Shown: positions 29,013-37,736, numbered from the stretch's first letter. The stretch: 55,936 nt of DNA from Clostridia bacterium (GCA_017507005.1 JAFWBT010000011.1:1-55936); one strand, 5' to 3'. The notes: generated by a model not told the origin, from the letters alone. Made by a program: numbers and translations.

Positions 29013-30173
29013 ATGGAAAAAGAAAATGAAATGATCGAAGAGATTGTAAATTCGGCCGCTGAAAACGTAACGGAAACGACGGCGCAGCAGGAAACCGCAA
29101 TGGCAGAGGCTGCTGCACAAACGGTGGAAGAAATGGCAACGGAAGCGGAAGAAAAGGAAGAAAAAGAAGGCTTCCTTTCCGATAATATCCGTGTATTGTC
29201 CCCGGGCAGAATGGTTATGAAACGGTTTTTCCGTTCCAGACTTTCCCTCGTAGGGCTGGTGATTATCGTAGGCTTGTTCCTGTTCTCGTTCGTAGGTCCC
29301 GTATTCTCGAGCTGGGGCGAAAAACAAACGGATACTTCGGGCGGCGCGCCTATCCAGGCAGTCACGGGTATCGAGTTCGTTGATCCCAGCGCAACGGATA
29401 GGGTGATTGAGGCGTATATCGTTACGATTGAAACCCCTGAACTCAACAGAAACCAGACGAAAGCCACGGCAGACCATTGGCTTGGTACGGACGATATGGG
29501 TATGGATATCCTCACCCGTCTGATGTACGGCGGCAGAATTTCGCTGACGCTCGGCTTTATCGTCGTTATTTTGGAAACGATTATCGGTATTATTTTAGGC
29601 GGCCTTGCTGGATATTTCGGCAAATGGGTAGATATGATTGTCATGCGTGTCGTGGATATTCTAAACTGTATCCCATCGCTACCTATTATGCTCATCATCA
29701 GCGTCGTACTCGACTCTCGAGGGGTTGACGGGCGGTATAAGATATACTATATGATGGTCATGATGACGGTGTTGGGCTGGTCGGGTATTGCCCGTCTTGT
29801 CCGCGGTCAAATCCTTATGCTGCGCGAGCAGGAATATATGGTAGCCTCGGAGGCGAGCGGTATTCCCGTATGGCAGCAAATCTTCAAACATCTTGTGCCG
29901 AACATTATGCCACAGCTCATCGTAACGATGACGTTGGGCTTGGGTTCGATTATTCTGACGGAAGCAACGCTCGGGTTCTTAGGGCTTGGCGTAGAATTCC
30001 CCAGCGCATCTTGGGGCACGATGATTGAGGCAGGCGCAAATCCCGACGTTTTGCGTAGCGGCTATTGGAATATGTGGATACCGGCAGGTATCTGTATCGT
30101 TATGGCAGTACTCGGGTTCAACTTTATCGGGGACGGTCTGCGTGACGCGTTCGACCCGAAAATGAAGAGGTGA
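29013..30173 (+). CDS. oppC: Oligopeptide ABC transporter permease OppC
   Basis: A 386-residue second permease of the Opp transporter, with AAGGAGGCGG upstream. The family core begins near residue 60 (SPGRMVMKRFFRSRLSLVGL, OppC_N) and the permease domain near 160, with the LGTDDMGMDILTRLMYG motif and an EAA loop (YMVASEASGIPVWQQIF). An unusual Glu/Ala-rich, strongly acidic extension of about 55 residues precedes the first span and would lie in the cytoplasm. Otherwise the length and motifs are ordinary. It is followed after 3 bases by oppD. Confidence 0.92.
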   Translation: MEKENEMIEEIVNSAAENVTETTAQQETAMAEAAAQTVEEMATEAEEKEEKEGFLSDNIRVLSPGRMVMKRFFRSRLSLVGLVIIVGLFLFSFVGPVFSSWGEKQTDTSGGAPIQAVTGIEFVDPSATDRVIEAYIVTIETPELNRNQTKATADHWLGTDDMGMDILTRLMYGGRISLTLGFIVVILETIIGIILGGLAGYFGKWVDMIVMRVVDILNCIPSLPIMLIISVVLDSRGVDGRYKIYYMMVMMTVLGWSGIARLVRGQILMLREQEYMVASEASGIPVWQQIFKHLVPNIMPQLIVTMTLGLGSIILTEATLGFLGLGVEFPSASWGTMIEAGANPDVLRSGYWNMWIPAGICIVMAVLGFNFIGDGLRDAFDPKMKR

Positions 30174-30176
30174 GCT

Positions 30177-31481
30177 ATGGCGGAAAATAAACACGTACAT
30201 CGCCTTTCGGCGAAAGAATCGCGAGCAATCGCCAAAGAAAACCTCAAAATCACTAAGCAATACGAAAAGCTGAAAAAGCGTAAATACGTTCCCGAAGAGG
30301 AATACCGCGCAGAGATGAAAGATGAGGGGAATATCCTCGAAATTGAAGATTTGCACACCTATTTCTTCACGGACGTAGGCGTTGTAAAAGCGGTAAACAG
30401 CGTTTCGTTCTCTATCCCGCAGGGCGCGACGGTCGGCGTTGTCGGCGAGAGCGGTTGCGGTAAGAGCGTTACCTCGCTGTCCGTTATGGGGCTGGTGCAA
30501 GGCCCGACGGGACAGGTCGTTGGCGGTGAAATCCGTTTCAAGAGCGAGGTGCTGAAAAAGGACGAAAAGGGGAAATATATCCCCATTTACGAACGCGACG
30601 AAAACGGCGAGCTGATTGTAGAATCGGAAACGATTGATAAGAAAACGGGCGAGAAGGTATATCGTTACAAGCAAAAACGTGACGAAACGGGCGGCTTGAT
30701 GTTTGAAAAAGAACCCAAGGTATACAACCTCGTTAAAACACCTCGCAGTGAAATGAGCAAAATCCGCGGCAGGGAAATCGCTATGATTTTCCAAGAGCCC
30801 ATGACGTCGCTCAATCCCGTATTCACCATCGGCGAACAGCTGAACGAAGTGTATTGCTTGCACAACCCCGGCGCAACGACGGAGGATGCGAAAAACCGTA
30901 CGTACGAGATGCTCAATCTCGTTGGGATTATTCCCGATAACGTATACAAGCGTTACCCACACGAATTGTCGGGTGGTATGCGTCAAAGAGTCGTGATTGC
31001 AATGGCTCTGATGTGTAATCCACGCTTGATTATCGGTGACGAACCGACGACGGCGCTGGACGTTACGATTCAGGCGCAAATTTTGGAATTGCTTCGTAAT
31101 ATTAAGACGAAGATTAACGGTTCAATTATGTTAATCACGCACGACCTCGGCGTTATCGCGGAAATGGCAGATTACGTCGTCGTTATGTATGCGGGTAAAG
31201 TAATTGAAACGGGTACGGCAATGGAAATTTTCTGCAATCCCTTGCATCCGTATACGATAGGTTTGCAAAAGAGTAAGCCCGTCGTAAACCAAAATCAAGA
31301 CAGATTGTATAGTATTCCCGGCAACGTACCAAACCCCATCGAAATGCCTACGCATTGCTATTTTAAAGACCGTTGCAATCGGGCTTGCGAAAAATGTAAC
31401 GGGGAATATCCCGGTTACGTACAGGTATCGCCCACGCATAAGGTCGCTTGCTATTTGTACGAGGAGGGCGTAAATGAGTAA
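30177..31481 (+). CDS. oppD: Oligopeptide ABC transporter ATP-binding protein OppD
   Basis: A 434-residue ATPase energising peptide uptake. Walker A is GESGCGKS (~residues 89-96), the Q-loop is MIFQEPMTSLNPV, the signature is LSGGMRQR and Walker B is LIIGDEPTTALD. The C-terminal oligo_HPY part (HPYTIGLQKSKP) and a Cys cluster (CYFKDRCNRACEKC) are present; family members often carry an iron-sulfur site there. It is about 90 residues longer than typical OppD. There is an N-terminal extension of ~45 residues and a charged insert of ~60 between Walker A and the Q-loop (KKDEKGKYIPIYERDENG and beyond). The stop overlaps the next start by 8 bases. Confidence 0.92.
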   Translation: MAENKHVHRLSAKESRAIAKENLKITKQYEKLKKRKYVPEEEYRAEMKDEGNILEIEDLHTYFFTDVGVVKAVNSVSFSIPQGATVGVVGESGCGKSVTSLSVMGLVQGPTGQVVGGEIRFKSEVLKKDEKGKYIPIYERDENGELIVESETIDKKTGEKVYRYKQKRDETGGLMFEKEPKVYNLVKTPRSEMSKIRGREIAMIFQEPMTSLNPVFTIGEQLNEVYCLHNPGATTEDAKNRTYEMLNLVGIIPDNVYKRYPHELSGGMRQRVVIAMALMCNPRLIIGDEPTTALDVTIQAQILELLRNIKTKINGSIMLITHDLGVIAEMADYVVVMYAGKVIETGTAMEIFCNPLHPYTIGLQKSKPVVNQNQDRLYSIPGNVPNPIEMPTHCYFKDRCNRACEKCNGEYPGYVQVSPTHKVACYLYEEGVNE

Positions 31482-32526
31482 CGTAATCGACGAACAGAAA
31501 ACGGACGTATCAGCCGTTACGGAAAACAAGCCTATTCTCGAAGTGCAAGGCTTGAAAAAGTATTTCCCTGTGGAAAAGGACTTTTTCGGTAAACCGACGA
31601 GATTCCTTCGCGCGGTAGACGACGTATCGTTCACACTGCAACGCGGCAGAACGATTGGTATCGTAGGGGAATCGGGTTGCGGTAAAACCACGATGGGCAG
31701 AAGCGTATTAAAGCTGCACGACATTACGGGCGGACGTATTTTCTTCGACGGGACGGATATTACCGATCTTTCCCGCGCGCAGATGCGCCCGTATCGTAAG
31801 CGTATGCAAATTATTTTCCAAGACCCGTATTCTTCCCTTTCGCCGCGTTTGAATATCGGCGAAATTATCGGGGAAGCGGTGAAGGTGCACGGTATCGTGC
31901 CGCCTTCGCAGTATCGTGAATACGTATGCGAAGTAATGCAAAAATGCGGTTTGCAATCGCATTTCTACGATCGTTACCCGCATGAATTTTCGGGTGGTCA
32001 AAGACAGCGTATCTGTATTGCGCGCGCTATCGCGTTGCAGCCGGAGCTGATTATTTGCGACGAACCCGTTTCTGCGCTCGACGTGTCTATTCAGGCGCAG
32101 ATTATCAACCTGTTGAAAGATATGCAAGAAACGATGAACATTGCTTACGTGTTCATTTCGCACGATCTTTCCGTCGTTGAGCATATTTCCGACGACGTAG
32201 GGGTAATGTATTTGGGGAACATGGTGGAGAAAGGCCCGAAAAAGGACATTTTCGCAAACCCTCTGCACCCGTATACGCAGGCGCTGTTTAGCGCAATCCC
32301 GTATCCCGATCCTCGTGTTAAGATGCACCGCCGCGTGCTGACGGGGGACATTCCTAGTCCTTCCAACCCGCCCGCAGGCTGTAAATTCCACACGCGTTGC
32401 GATCGTTGTATGGAGATTTGTAAGACGATACCGCCCGAAACGCGTGAGATTGAGCCAGATCATTTTGTAGCTTGTCATCTCTACGATTCGGAAAATTCCA
32501 ATAACGGGAACGGTCATGAAGAATAA
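31474..32526 (+). CDS. oppF: Oligopeptide ABC transporter ATP-binding protein OppF
   Basis: A 350-residue partner ATPase of OppD, of normal length. Walker A is GESGCGKTT, the Q-loop is IIFQDPYSSLSPR, the signature is FSGGQRQRICIARA and Walker B is LIICDEPVSALD. The C-terminal oligo_HPY region with HPYTQALFSAIP and the Cys-containing CKFHTRCDRCMEIC is complete. The start overlaps oppD by 8 bases and the stop overlaps the following small gene by 11 bases, so the group is translated as a unit. Confidence 0.93.
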   Translation: MSNVIDEQKTDVSAVTENKPILEVQGLKKYFPVEKDFFGKPTRFLRAVDDVSFTLQRGRTIGIVGESGCGKTTMGRSVLKLHDITGGRIFFDGTDITDLSRAQMRPYRKRMQIIFQDPYSSLSPRLNIGEIIGEAVKVHGIVPPSQYREYVCEVMQKCGLQSHFYDRYPHEFSGGQRQRICIARAIALQPELIICDEPVSALDVSIQAQIINLLKDMQETMNIAYVFISHDLSVVEHISDDVGVMYLGNMVEKGPKKDIFANPLHPYTQALFSAIPYPDPRVKMHRRVLTGDIPSPSNPPAGCKFHTRCDRCMEICKTIPPETREIEPDHFVACHLYDSENSNNGNGHEE

Positions 32527-32782
32527 AAAAGAGACAGAGAAAACTAAGCAGGACGAAATCGTTTATATCGACGACAACCGTACGGTGGCGGATATGAACG
32601 TAGAGGGTATGCCCTGGTACGTGAAAGGCGGATACGATAAGAAAAAATCGCCCGATAAGCTCAGCTTTAAGGAAAGATTTGCTCTCGTATTCGGCGCGTA
32701 TCGGGCGTATCTGCCCGTCGTCGCCGTTATCGGCGGCGCGTTCCTGCTGGTATTCCTGTTGTTCCGCGTTATGTGGGGCTAA
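32516..32782 (+). CDS. 88-residue single-span membrane protein, function unknown
   Basis: A short protein with a charged N-terminus, a central DDNRTVADMNVEGMPWY segment and one C-terminal membrane span (YLPVVAVIGGAFLLVFLLF). The start lies inside the end of oppF and the stop lies close to the start of the next protease, so it belongs to the same transcription unit. I do not recognise a named family. The position suggests an accessory membrane subunit of the transporter or protease system, but that is speculation. Confidence 0.7.
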   Translation: MKNKKETEKTKQDEIVYIDDNRTVADMNVEGMPWYVKGGYDKKKSPDKLSFKERFALVFGAYRAYLPVVAVIGGAFLLVFLLFRVMWG

Positions 32783-32799
32783 ATTTGGAGTATTCGTTT

Positions 32800-35700
32800 A
32801 TGAAATTTAAAACTATGAAAAAAATAATGTTGTGGTCGTTGGCGTGTTCGATGCTTGGCAGCGCTCTGTTGAGCGTAGGTAGCGGCGCGGCGGCTACACG
32901 GACGATACAGGCAGAGGAAAAGACGGCAAACGTCGCGGTTTCCTCTGCGTCTTTCACTTTGGACGAACCGACGACGTTGTATCCTGCCACGCAAGAGGGC
33001 AGTTTTTCGGATACGCACGCGGCGTCGCAAGAGAAGTATTTATATTCCCGTATCGGCTTGGAAAAGGACGGCGTGTCCGTTCGTGATATCACCAAAGGCG
33101 CAACGGACAAGCACCGTTCGCGTATCGTCGTTATTGACAGCGGCGTAAATTACGAACACGAAGATTTCTTGGCTGCAGACGGCTCGGTGCGGTTTAGTCC
33201 GCTCAGCTACAACGTTACGATGCGAAAGACGGTGGAGCAGGCAGGGTATAGCATACTTTCCGATAGCGCAATCGTTGACGGACACGGTACGCAGGTGTGC
33301 GGTCCGATTTTTGCCGTGGGCGATAACGGAAAAGGTATTGCAGGGCTTGCCGAGGACGCCGAGCTTATATTCATCAAAGTAACGCCGACGAGTGAGGGCG
33401 GCTACGACGGGAACGAGATTAGTTCGGCGCTCGAATACGCGGCAACGTTAAAAGCAGACGTTGTCAATATGTCTATGGGTAGCTATCTTGCGAGCAATCC
33501 GTACGCGTCGAGTATCCGCAAAATCCGCAACAGCGGCGCGTTGATAGTGGCGGCGGCAGGGAACGTTTCTACGAGTAATACGCATTATCCGTCCGCCGAT
33601 CCTAACGTCATTGCCGTGGGCGCATTTGCAAATATGCTGAATTTGTCCACGCAGGCAACGCAGTATTCGTTGGCAAACTATTCCACGTACGGCGACCATA
33701 ACTTAACGCTTTGCGCGCCCGGTACGTTCTATACGACGAAAATGGACGGCACGTACGGCGCGTCGAACGGCACGTCTATCGCAACGCCTATTGTTTCGTC
33801 GGCAATTGCGTTGTATCGTTCGCTGTATCCCGATTCCACTGTGGACGAAGTGACGGAAGCGTTGATAGCGTCCACGAGCGATCACGGCGATTACGGCAGA
33901 GATTATAAATTCGGCTACGGCGGCTTGAATATTTACGATTTCCTTTTCGGTAAGAAAGGGGAAGTGACGTTCGATTACGGCAACGGCACGAGTGTAAAAC
34001 GCACGGTGGTCGAGGGCAAGCCTTTGCAGGAATATCCTTTCCCTGCGGCAACGGATGCGCCCGAGGGTAAGGAATTTGCAGGCTGGTGGCTGGATAAAGC
34101 AGGCACTTTGCCCATTAAATATTACCAAGACGTATTGCCCATCGGCGCGACGGTGTACGCAAAATGGCAAAAAGTAGGCGCGGACGGCTTGTCGGACGGC
34201 GGCGGTAAAGACGGCGGCGCGTTGGACTATACGATTAACCGTAACGGTAAACTGGTCGTAAAAGGCTATTACGGCAACGGCGAACGCCTGATATTGCCTA
34301 AAAAGCTCGCTGTTTCCGGCGCGGAATACGAAGTGTCGGAAATCGGTGCGCGCGCATTTCAGCGCAACAGCACGCTGAAAAAGATTGTTTTGCCCTCGTC
34401 GGTGACGGCGGTGCGCGAATACGCGTTCTCGAACAGAACGTATGAATATTTCTTCTTGCCGTCGAGCATAACGTCGGTGGAAAATCACGCTTTCCAGAAC
34501 GCGAAAGGCACGTTGTATATGCAAGGCAACGGCAATGGTTTCGTGTCGGGTTGGAATTCGGGCGCGAAGCTCGATATTGCCATGGGCACGCAAGAAGTGA
34601 CGGTGAAAGAGGGTATGGAGCTTGTTCGTTCCAACGGCACGTACACGTTGCTTTCCTATGACGGCAATGCGCGTGAACTGACGCTGACGGCGGAATATCC
34701 TATCGTGGCGATTAAGGCGTCTGCCTTTGAAGGCAATGAAACGCTGGAAAAACTACTTGCGCCCGACGTTGCGAAGATTGAAACGCAGGCGTTCTACGGC
34801 TGTACGGCGTTGACGCAGGTGGAAATACCGCAGGCGGCAAGCCTTGCAGACAAAGCCTTTTACGGTTGTACGGCGTTGACACATATCACCTTGCCTGCGT
34901 CGCTGATGAGCCTTGGCAATTCGGCGTTTGCCGATTGTAGCGAGCTCGTTCGTGTCACGGTGGAAAAGGGCTGTGATTTGACGACGATTGGAGACTACGC
35001 GTTCGAGCGTTGTTCGGCGTTGGAAACAATCGATTTACAAAACGCAACGGCGTTGACGTACGTGGGAACGAACGCGTTTAACGGCGCAGAAAACGTTTTC
35101 ACTGCGTATATTCCCGATTCCGTACAGACGCTCGGCTATAACGCGTTTGGCGGTATGAAACAGCTCACGTCTATCCGTTTGCCGTTCTTGGGCAGAGGGG
35201 TAGAGGAAACGTATACTCACCTTGGTTACGTTTTCGGCGCGAGCAATAAAGAATTACAATCGTCCGTTATTCCCGAAAATCTCACCTACGTTTTCGTTGG
35301 CGGCGACGTTGAAAAAGGCGCGCTGGACGGCGTGACGGGCTTGCAGATTTTTGCAGACGGAAACTGTCCTTCCGCAACGGGTTGCACCGTGTACGAGGGG
35401 GGCATGTACGCGTTTATTCAAATTTACGCAGGGGATATCCTTGCAGGTATGTTGGGTGGCGCGACGGAAGAAACGCTGTCGATTGGCGTTTTGAACGCGG
35501 CGTATCGTATGCCGCAGGGCTATTCGTTTACGGCTTGGGAAACGGGCTTGGATACGACGAAATTGCCTGCAAAAAACGGCGTGACGGCGTGGAAAATCGT
35601 CAATGAAAAGAATACCTATACGGTTAAATTTTACAACGAGAGCGGTTCGCTCATCAGCAGTGAAACGTACGCTTACGGCGAAGAAGTCGTCGTGCCGAGC

Positions 35701-37092
35701 GCACCGGAAAAAAGCTCGAATTCCCGTTACGATTACGTATTCGTCGGTTGGGGCAAACCAGTAACGGTGGCGGTTGCCGACGCGGCGTATAAGGCAACGT
35801 ACGAACAAGTGACAAGGCTGTATACGGTTTCGTTCTATATGGACAACGGCGATTTGATTGCGGAAATGGAATACGCTTACGGCGAAACGCCCGTAGCGCC
35901 CGCCGTGCCAAATCGAGCTATCGACGCGCAGTATTACGATAAATTCGCAGGCTGGAATAAATCGATTGCCACCGTTGCAGGCGACGCGAGCTATACGGCA
36001 AAATTCACCAAAGAATACGTGCAGTACATTGTTCGTTTCGCGTACGAGGACGGTACGGTATTCGCAGAAAACAGCTATCGTTACGGTCAGCAAATCACCG
36101 CGCCCTCGACAGCGCGCGCCACGGACGAGCGTTATCACTACACCTTTACGGGCTGGGATAAGACGTTTGAAACGGTGACGAAAGAAGTTACGTATAAGGC
36201 AAAATACGAAAAGACGCCCGTGGAATACACGGTGAAATTCGTAGACCATAACGGCGGAGTAATCAAAACGGAAACGTTGCATTACGGCGATATGCCTACA
36301 CCGCCCGAAACGCCTGCGCGTAACGATGCGGAAGAGGGCTATCGTTATCTGTTCCTCGGCTGGGGCAGTGACGTCGTTGCGGTGACGGAAAGCGTTACGT
36401 ATACGGCGACGTATAAATTAGTATCCACGAAAATCGTCATCACTTTCCTCAATTATGACGGTACGGTGCTTTCGCAGGCGGAATATATGCCTGGGGCGAC
36501 GGTCGTTGTGCCCGAAAATCCCGAACGTAACGTGTCCAGCAAAGCGTATTATTACGATTTCAAGGGCTGGGATAAGGAAGTGACCACCGCGGAAGAAACG
36601 GTGACGTACACGGCTATGTACGAGCGTACGTATTATGAATTTACCGTGCGTTTCTTGGATTATGACGATACGGTGTTGCTCATTGATACGTCCCTGCGTT
36701 ACGATTCGACGGTGACGCCGCCCGAAGTGCCCGAACGCTACGGCTATGAGTTCGTCGGTTGGGATAAGGAAGTGGTAAAGGTGACGGCTGACGCCACCTA
36801 CAAAGCGGTGTACGAGGAAGTGGAAATGCCCGAATCCTCGGACGATCCTTTCCAATCGAGCGAGCCTTCCGACGGCACGACGGACAGCGAATATTCCTAT
36901 GACGATTACGAGTCTTCGGATATAGAAACGTCGGAAAATTCGTCGGCGAACACCTCGCACGAATCCTCCAAAGACGTCATCTCAAACGCTTCCAAGCCCG
37001 AAAAGAAAGGCTGTGGCAGCAGCTTGGGCTTTGGCGCAATCGGTATGCTTGCGATAGCTTGTGCCGTAGTGTTTAAGAAAAAAGAGGACTAA
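32800..37092 (+). CDS. S8 subtilase with LRR, multiple InlB-type repeats and Cys-containing C-terminal tail
   Basis: A 1,430-residue secreted serine protease. I prefer the ATG at 32800 (GGAG at 32785-32788) over the one at 32773, which would overlap the previous gene and lengthen the signal peptide. The S8 triad is intact: Asp113 (VVIDSGVN), His162 (DGHGTQV) and Ser326 (NGTSIATP). An InlB-type repeat lies near 390-450 and LRR_5 repeats near 480-830. Six or more tandem ~70-residue repeats follow (~930-1350), each ending in GW-k-v-T--vtY-A-Y, a mucin-binding or InlB-like beta unit. The end is a Ser/Asp/Glu linker, KKGCGSS, a hydrophobic span and a Lys/Glu tail, like the 2,501-residue protease upstream. 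It is the last gene of the protease/Opp run. Confidence 0.87.
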   Translation: MKFKTMKKIMLWSLACSMLGSALLSVGSGAAATRTIQAEEKTANVAVSSASFTLDEPTTLYPATQEGSFSDTHAASQEKYLYSRIGLEKDGVSVRDITKGATDKHRSRIVVIDSGVNYEHEDFLAADGSVRFSPLSYNVTMRKTVEQAGYSILSDSAIVDGHGTQVCGPIFAVGDNGKGIAGLAEDAELIFIKVTPTSEGGYDGNEISSALEYAATLKADVVNMSMGSYLASNPYASSIRKIRNSGALIVAAAGNVSTSNTHYPSADPNVIAVGAFANMLNLSTQATQYSLANYSTYGDHNLTLCAPGTFYTTKMDGTYGASNGTSIATPIVSSAIALYRSLYPDSTVDEVTEALIASTSDHGDYGRDYKFGYGGLNIYDFLFGKKGEVTFDYGNGTSVKRTVVEGKPLQEYPFPAATDAPEGKEFAGWWLDKAGTLPIKYYQDVLPIGATVYAKWQKVGADGLSDGGGKDGGALDYTINRNGKLVVKGYYGNGERLILPKKLAVSGAEYEVSEIGARAFQRNSTLKKIVLPSSVTAVREYAFSNRTYEYFFLPSSITSVENHAFQNAKGTLYMQGNGNGFVSGWNSGAKLDIAMGTQEVTVKEGMELVRSNGTYTLLSYDGNARELTLTAEYPIVAIKASAFEGNETLEKLLAPDVAKIETQAFYGCTALTQVEIPQAASLADKAFYGCTALTHITLPASLMSLGNSAFADCSELVRVTVEKGCDLTTIGDYAFERCSALETIDLQNATALTYVGTNAFNGAENVFTAYIPDSVQTLGYNAFGGMKQLTSIRLPFLGRGVEETYTHLGYVFGASNKELQSSVIPENLTYVFVGGDVEKGALDGVTGLQIFADGNCPSATGCTVYEGGMYAFIQIYAGDILAGMLGGATEETLSIGVLNAAYRMPQGYSFTAWETGLDTTKLPAKNGVTAWKIVNEKNTYTVKFYNESGSLISSETYAYGEEVVVPSAPEKSSNSRYDYVFVGWGKPVTVAVADAAYKATYEQVTRLYTVSFYMDNGDLIAEMEYAYGETPVAPAVPNRAIDAQYYDKFAGWNKSIATVAGDASYTAKFTKEYVQYIVRFAYEDGTVFAENSYRYGQQITAPSTARATDERYHYTFTGWDKTFETVTKEVTYKAKYEKTPVEYTVKFVDHNGGVIKTETLHYGDMPTPPETPARNDAEEGYRYLFLGWGSDVVAVTESVTYTATYKLVSTKIVITFLNYDGTVLSQAEYMPGATVVVPENPERNVSSKAYYYDFKGWDKEVTTAEETVTYTAMYERTYYEFTVRFLDYDDTVLLIDTSLRYDSTVTPPEVPERYGYEFVGWDKEVVKVTADATYKAVYEEVEMPESSDDPFQSSEPSDGTTDSEYSYDDYESSDIETSENSSANTSHESSKDVISNASKPEKKGCGSSLGFGAIGMLAIACAVVFKKKED

Positions 37093-37129
37093 TTCCGTAC
37101 GGCAAAGCCGAAAAAAAACAACAAAAAAG

Positions 37130-37162
37130 AACGGGTATCTCTAACGGGATATCCGTTTTTTT
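37130..37162 (+). terminator. Intrinsic terminator of the protease/Opp operon
   Basis: A 9-bp stem (ACGGGTATC, 37131-37139, with GATATCCGT, 37148-37156, one G-U pair) is followed directly by seven T. It is the first complete intrinsic terminator after position 8,601, which supports a single long transcription unit. Confidence 0.8.
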
Positions 37163-37199
37163 GCGCTCTAAACAAAGAGGAAAATTTCTTCAAAAAAAT

Positions 37200-37277
37200 G
37201 TTAGCAAACGCTAACAAAACGCTTGACAAAGGAAAAAATACGTTGTATAATATCCTTGAAAGTTAGCAATGGCTAAC
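37200..37277 (+). promoter_or_regulatory. Consensus promoter P1 flanked by two DtxR-type operators
   Basis: TTGACA (37223-37228) and TATAAT (37246-37251) are 17 bases apart, a perfect sigma-A promoter. Operator O1, GTTAGCAAACGCTAAC (37200-37215), ends just before the -35. Operator O2, GTTAGCAATGGCTAAC (37262-37277), covers the expected start of transcription. The TTAG-N8-CTAA core matches DtxR/IdeR-type iron boxes, and a DtxR-family gene lies 3 kb downstream. Confidence 0.82.
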
Positions 37278-37373
37278 AATAAAAACGCACACACAAATTA
37301 CCTAATTCTTTGGATAGTGGGGAGAGCCGAGCTCCTCGGCTCTCTTCCGCTAAAAGCCGTTAAAAAATTTTAG
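37269..37373 (+). other. Short transcript between iron-regulated promoters: 34-codon frame with a 16-bp hairpin
   Basis: Promoter P1 drives a short region that ends before promoter P2. It contains a 34-codon frame from 37269 (MANNKNAHTNYLIL...) whose ATG lies inside operator O2 and has no ribosome binding site. It also contains a hairpin at 37315-37352 with about 16 base pairs, one bulged T and a GCTCC loop. It could be a small RNA, a leader of feoA or a tiny peptide gene. The structure is clear from the sequence; the function is not. Confidence 0.4.
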
Positions 37374-37402
37374 AAAATTTTGTAAAAAGTGGAATAAAAT
37401 AT

Positions 37403-37456
37403 TTGACAAATACATAGAGGTAGTATATAATTATAACGGAATTAGCAATGGCTAAC
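37403..37456 (+). promoter_or_regulatory. Consensus promoter P2 with DtxR-type operator O3, for feoA
   Basis: TTGACA (37403-37408) and TATAAT (37426-37431) are separated by 17 bases. Operator O3, ATTAGCAATGGCTAAC (37441-37456), covers the transcription start, where a bound repressor would block initiation. It is 26 bases from the feoA start codon. Confidence 0.82.
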
Positions 37457-37481
37457 AACAAAGAGGAAAGAGAGGCGCGAG

Positions 37482-37694
37482 ATGGATTTAAGCGTAGCGG
37501 AGCTTGGAAAAGAGTACGTGATTAAAAGTATCGAAACGGACGACGAAGAATTGAACGCGTTTTTGTTCTCGTTGGGCTGTTACAGCGGTGAAAAAATCAC
37601 GGTGATTTCCCGTCGAAAGGGCGGCTGCACCGTTGCAATTAAGGACGCGAGATATAATATCGACAATCAGCTCGCGGCGGCAATCCTTATCTAA
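37482..37694 (+). CDS. feoA: Ferrous iron transport protein A
   Basis: A 70-residue cytoplasmic FeoA (SH3-like beta barrel) that assists the FeoB iron channel. The sequence has the family pattern: an N-terminal LSVAELGKEYVIKSI, a central FLFSLGCYSGEKITVISRRKGG and the closing LAAAILI. An AGAGAGG site precedes the ATG. It is driven by promoter P2 with its iron-box operator. An AU-rich hairpin and two more operators separate it from feoB, so the two genes may be partly independent. Confidence 0.9.
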   Translation: MDLSVAELGKEYVIKSIETDDEELNAFLFSLGCYSGEKITVISRRKGGCTVAIKDARYNIDNQLAAAILI

Positions 37695-37701
37695 AAATCG
37701 A

Positions 37702-37728
37702 AAAAAATAATCCACGATTATTTTTTTT
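37702..37728 (+). terminator. AT-rich hairpin with T-tract between feoA and feoB
   Basis: A symmetrical stem of about 11 bp (AAAAAATAATC with GATTATTTTTT) around CAC ends in eight T. It would act as an intrinsic terminator after feoA, in both directions, or as a leaky attenuator before feoB. Confidence 0.6.
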
Positions 37729-37736
37729 GTGAAAGT

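Noticed and set aside
37442-37520. A short frame starting at the ATG inside operator O3
   Set aside because: The ATG is part of the operator palindrome (it recurs in O2 and O5), there is no ribosome binding site, and the frame overlaps feoA out of phase.
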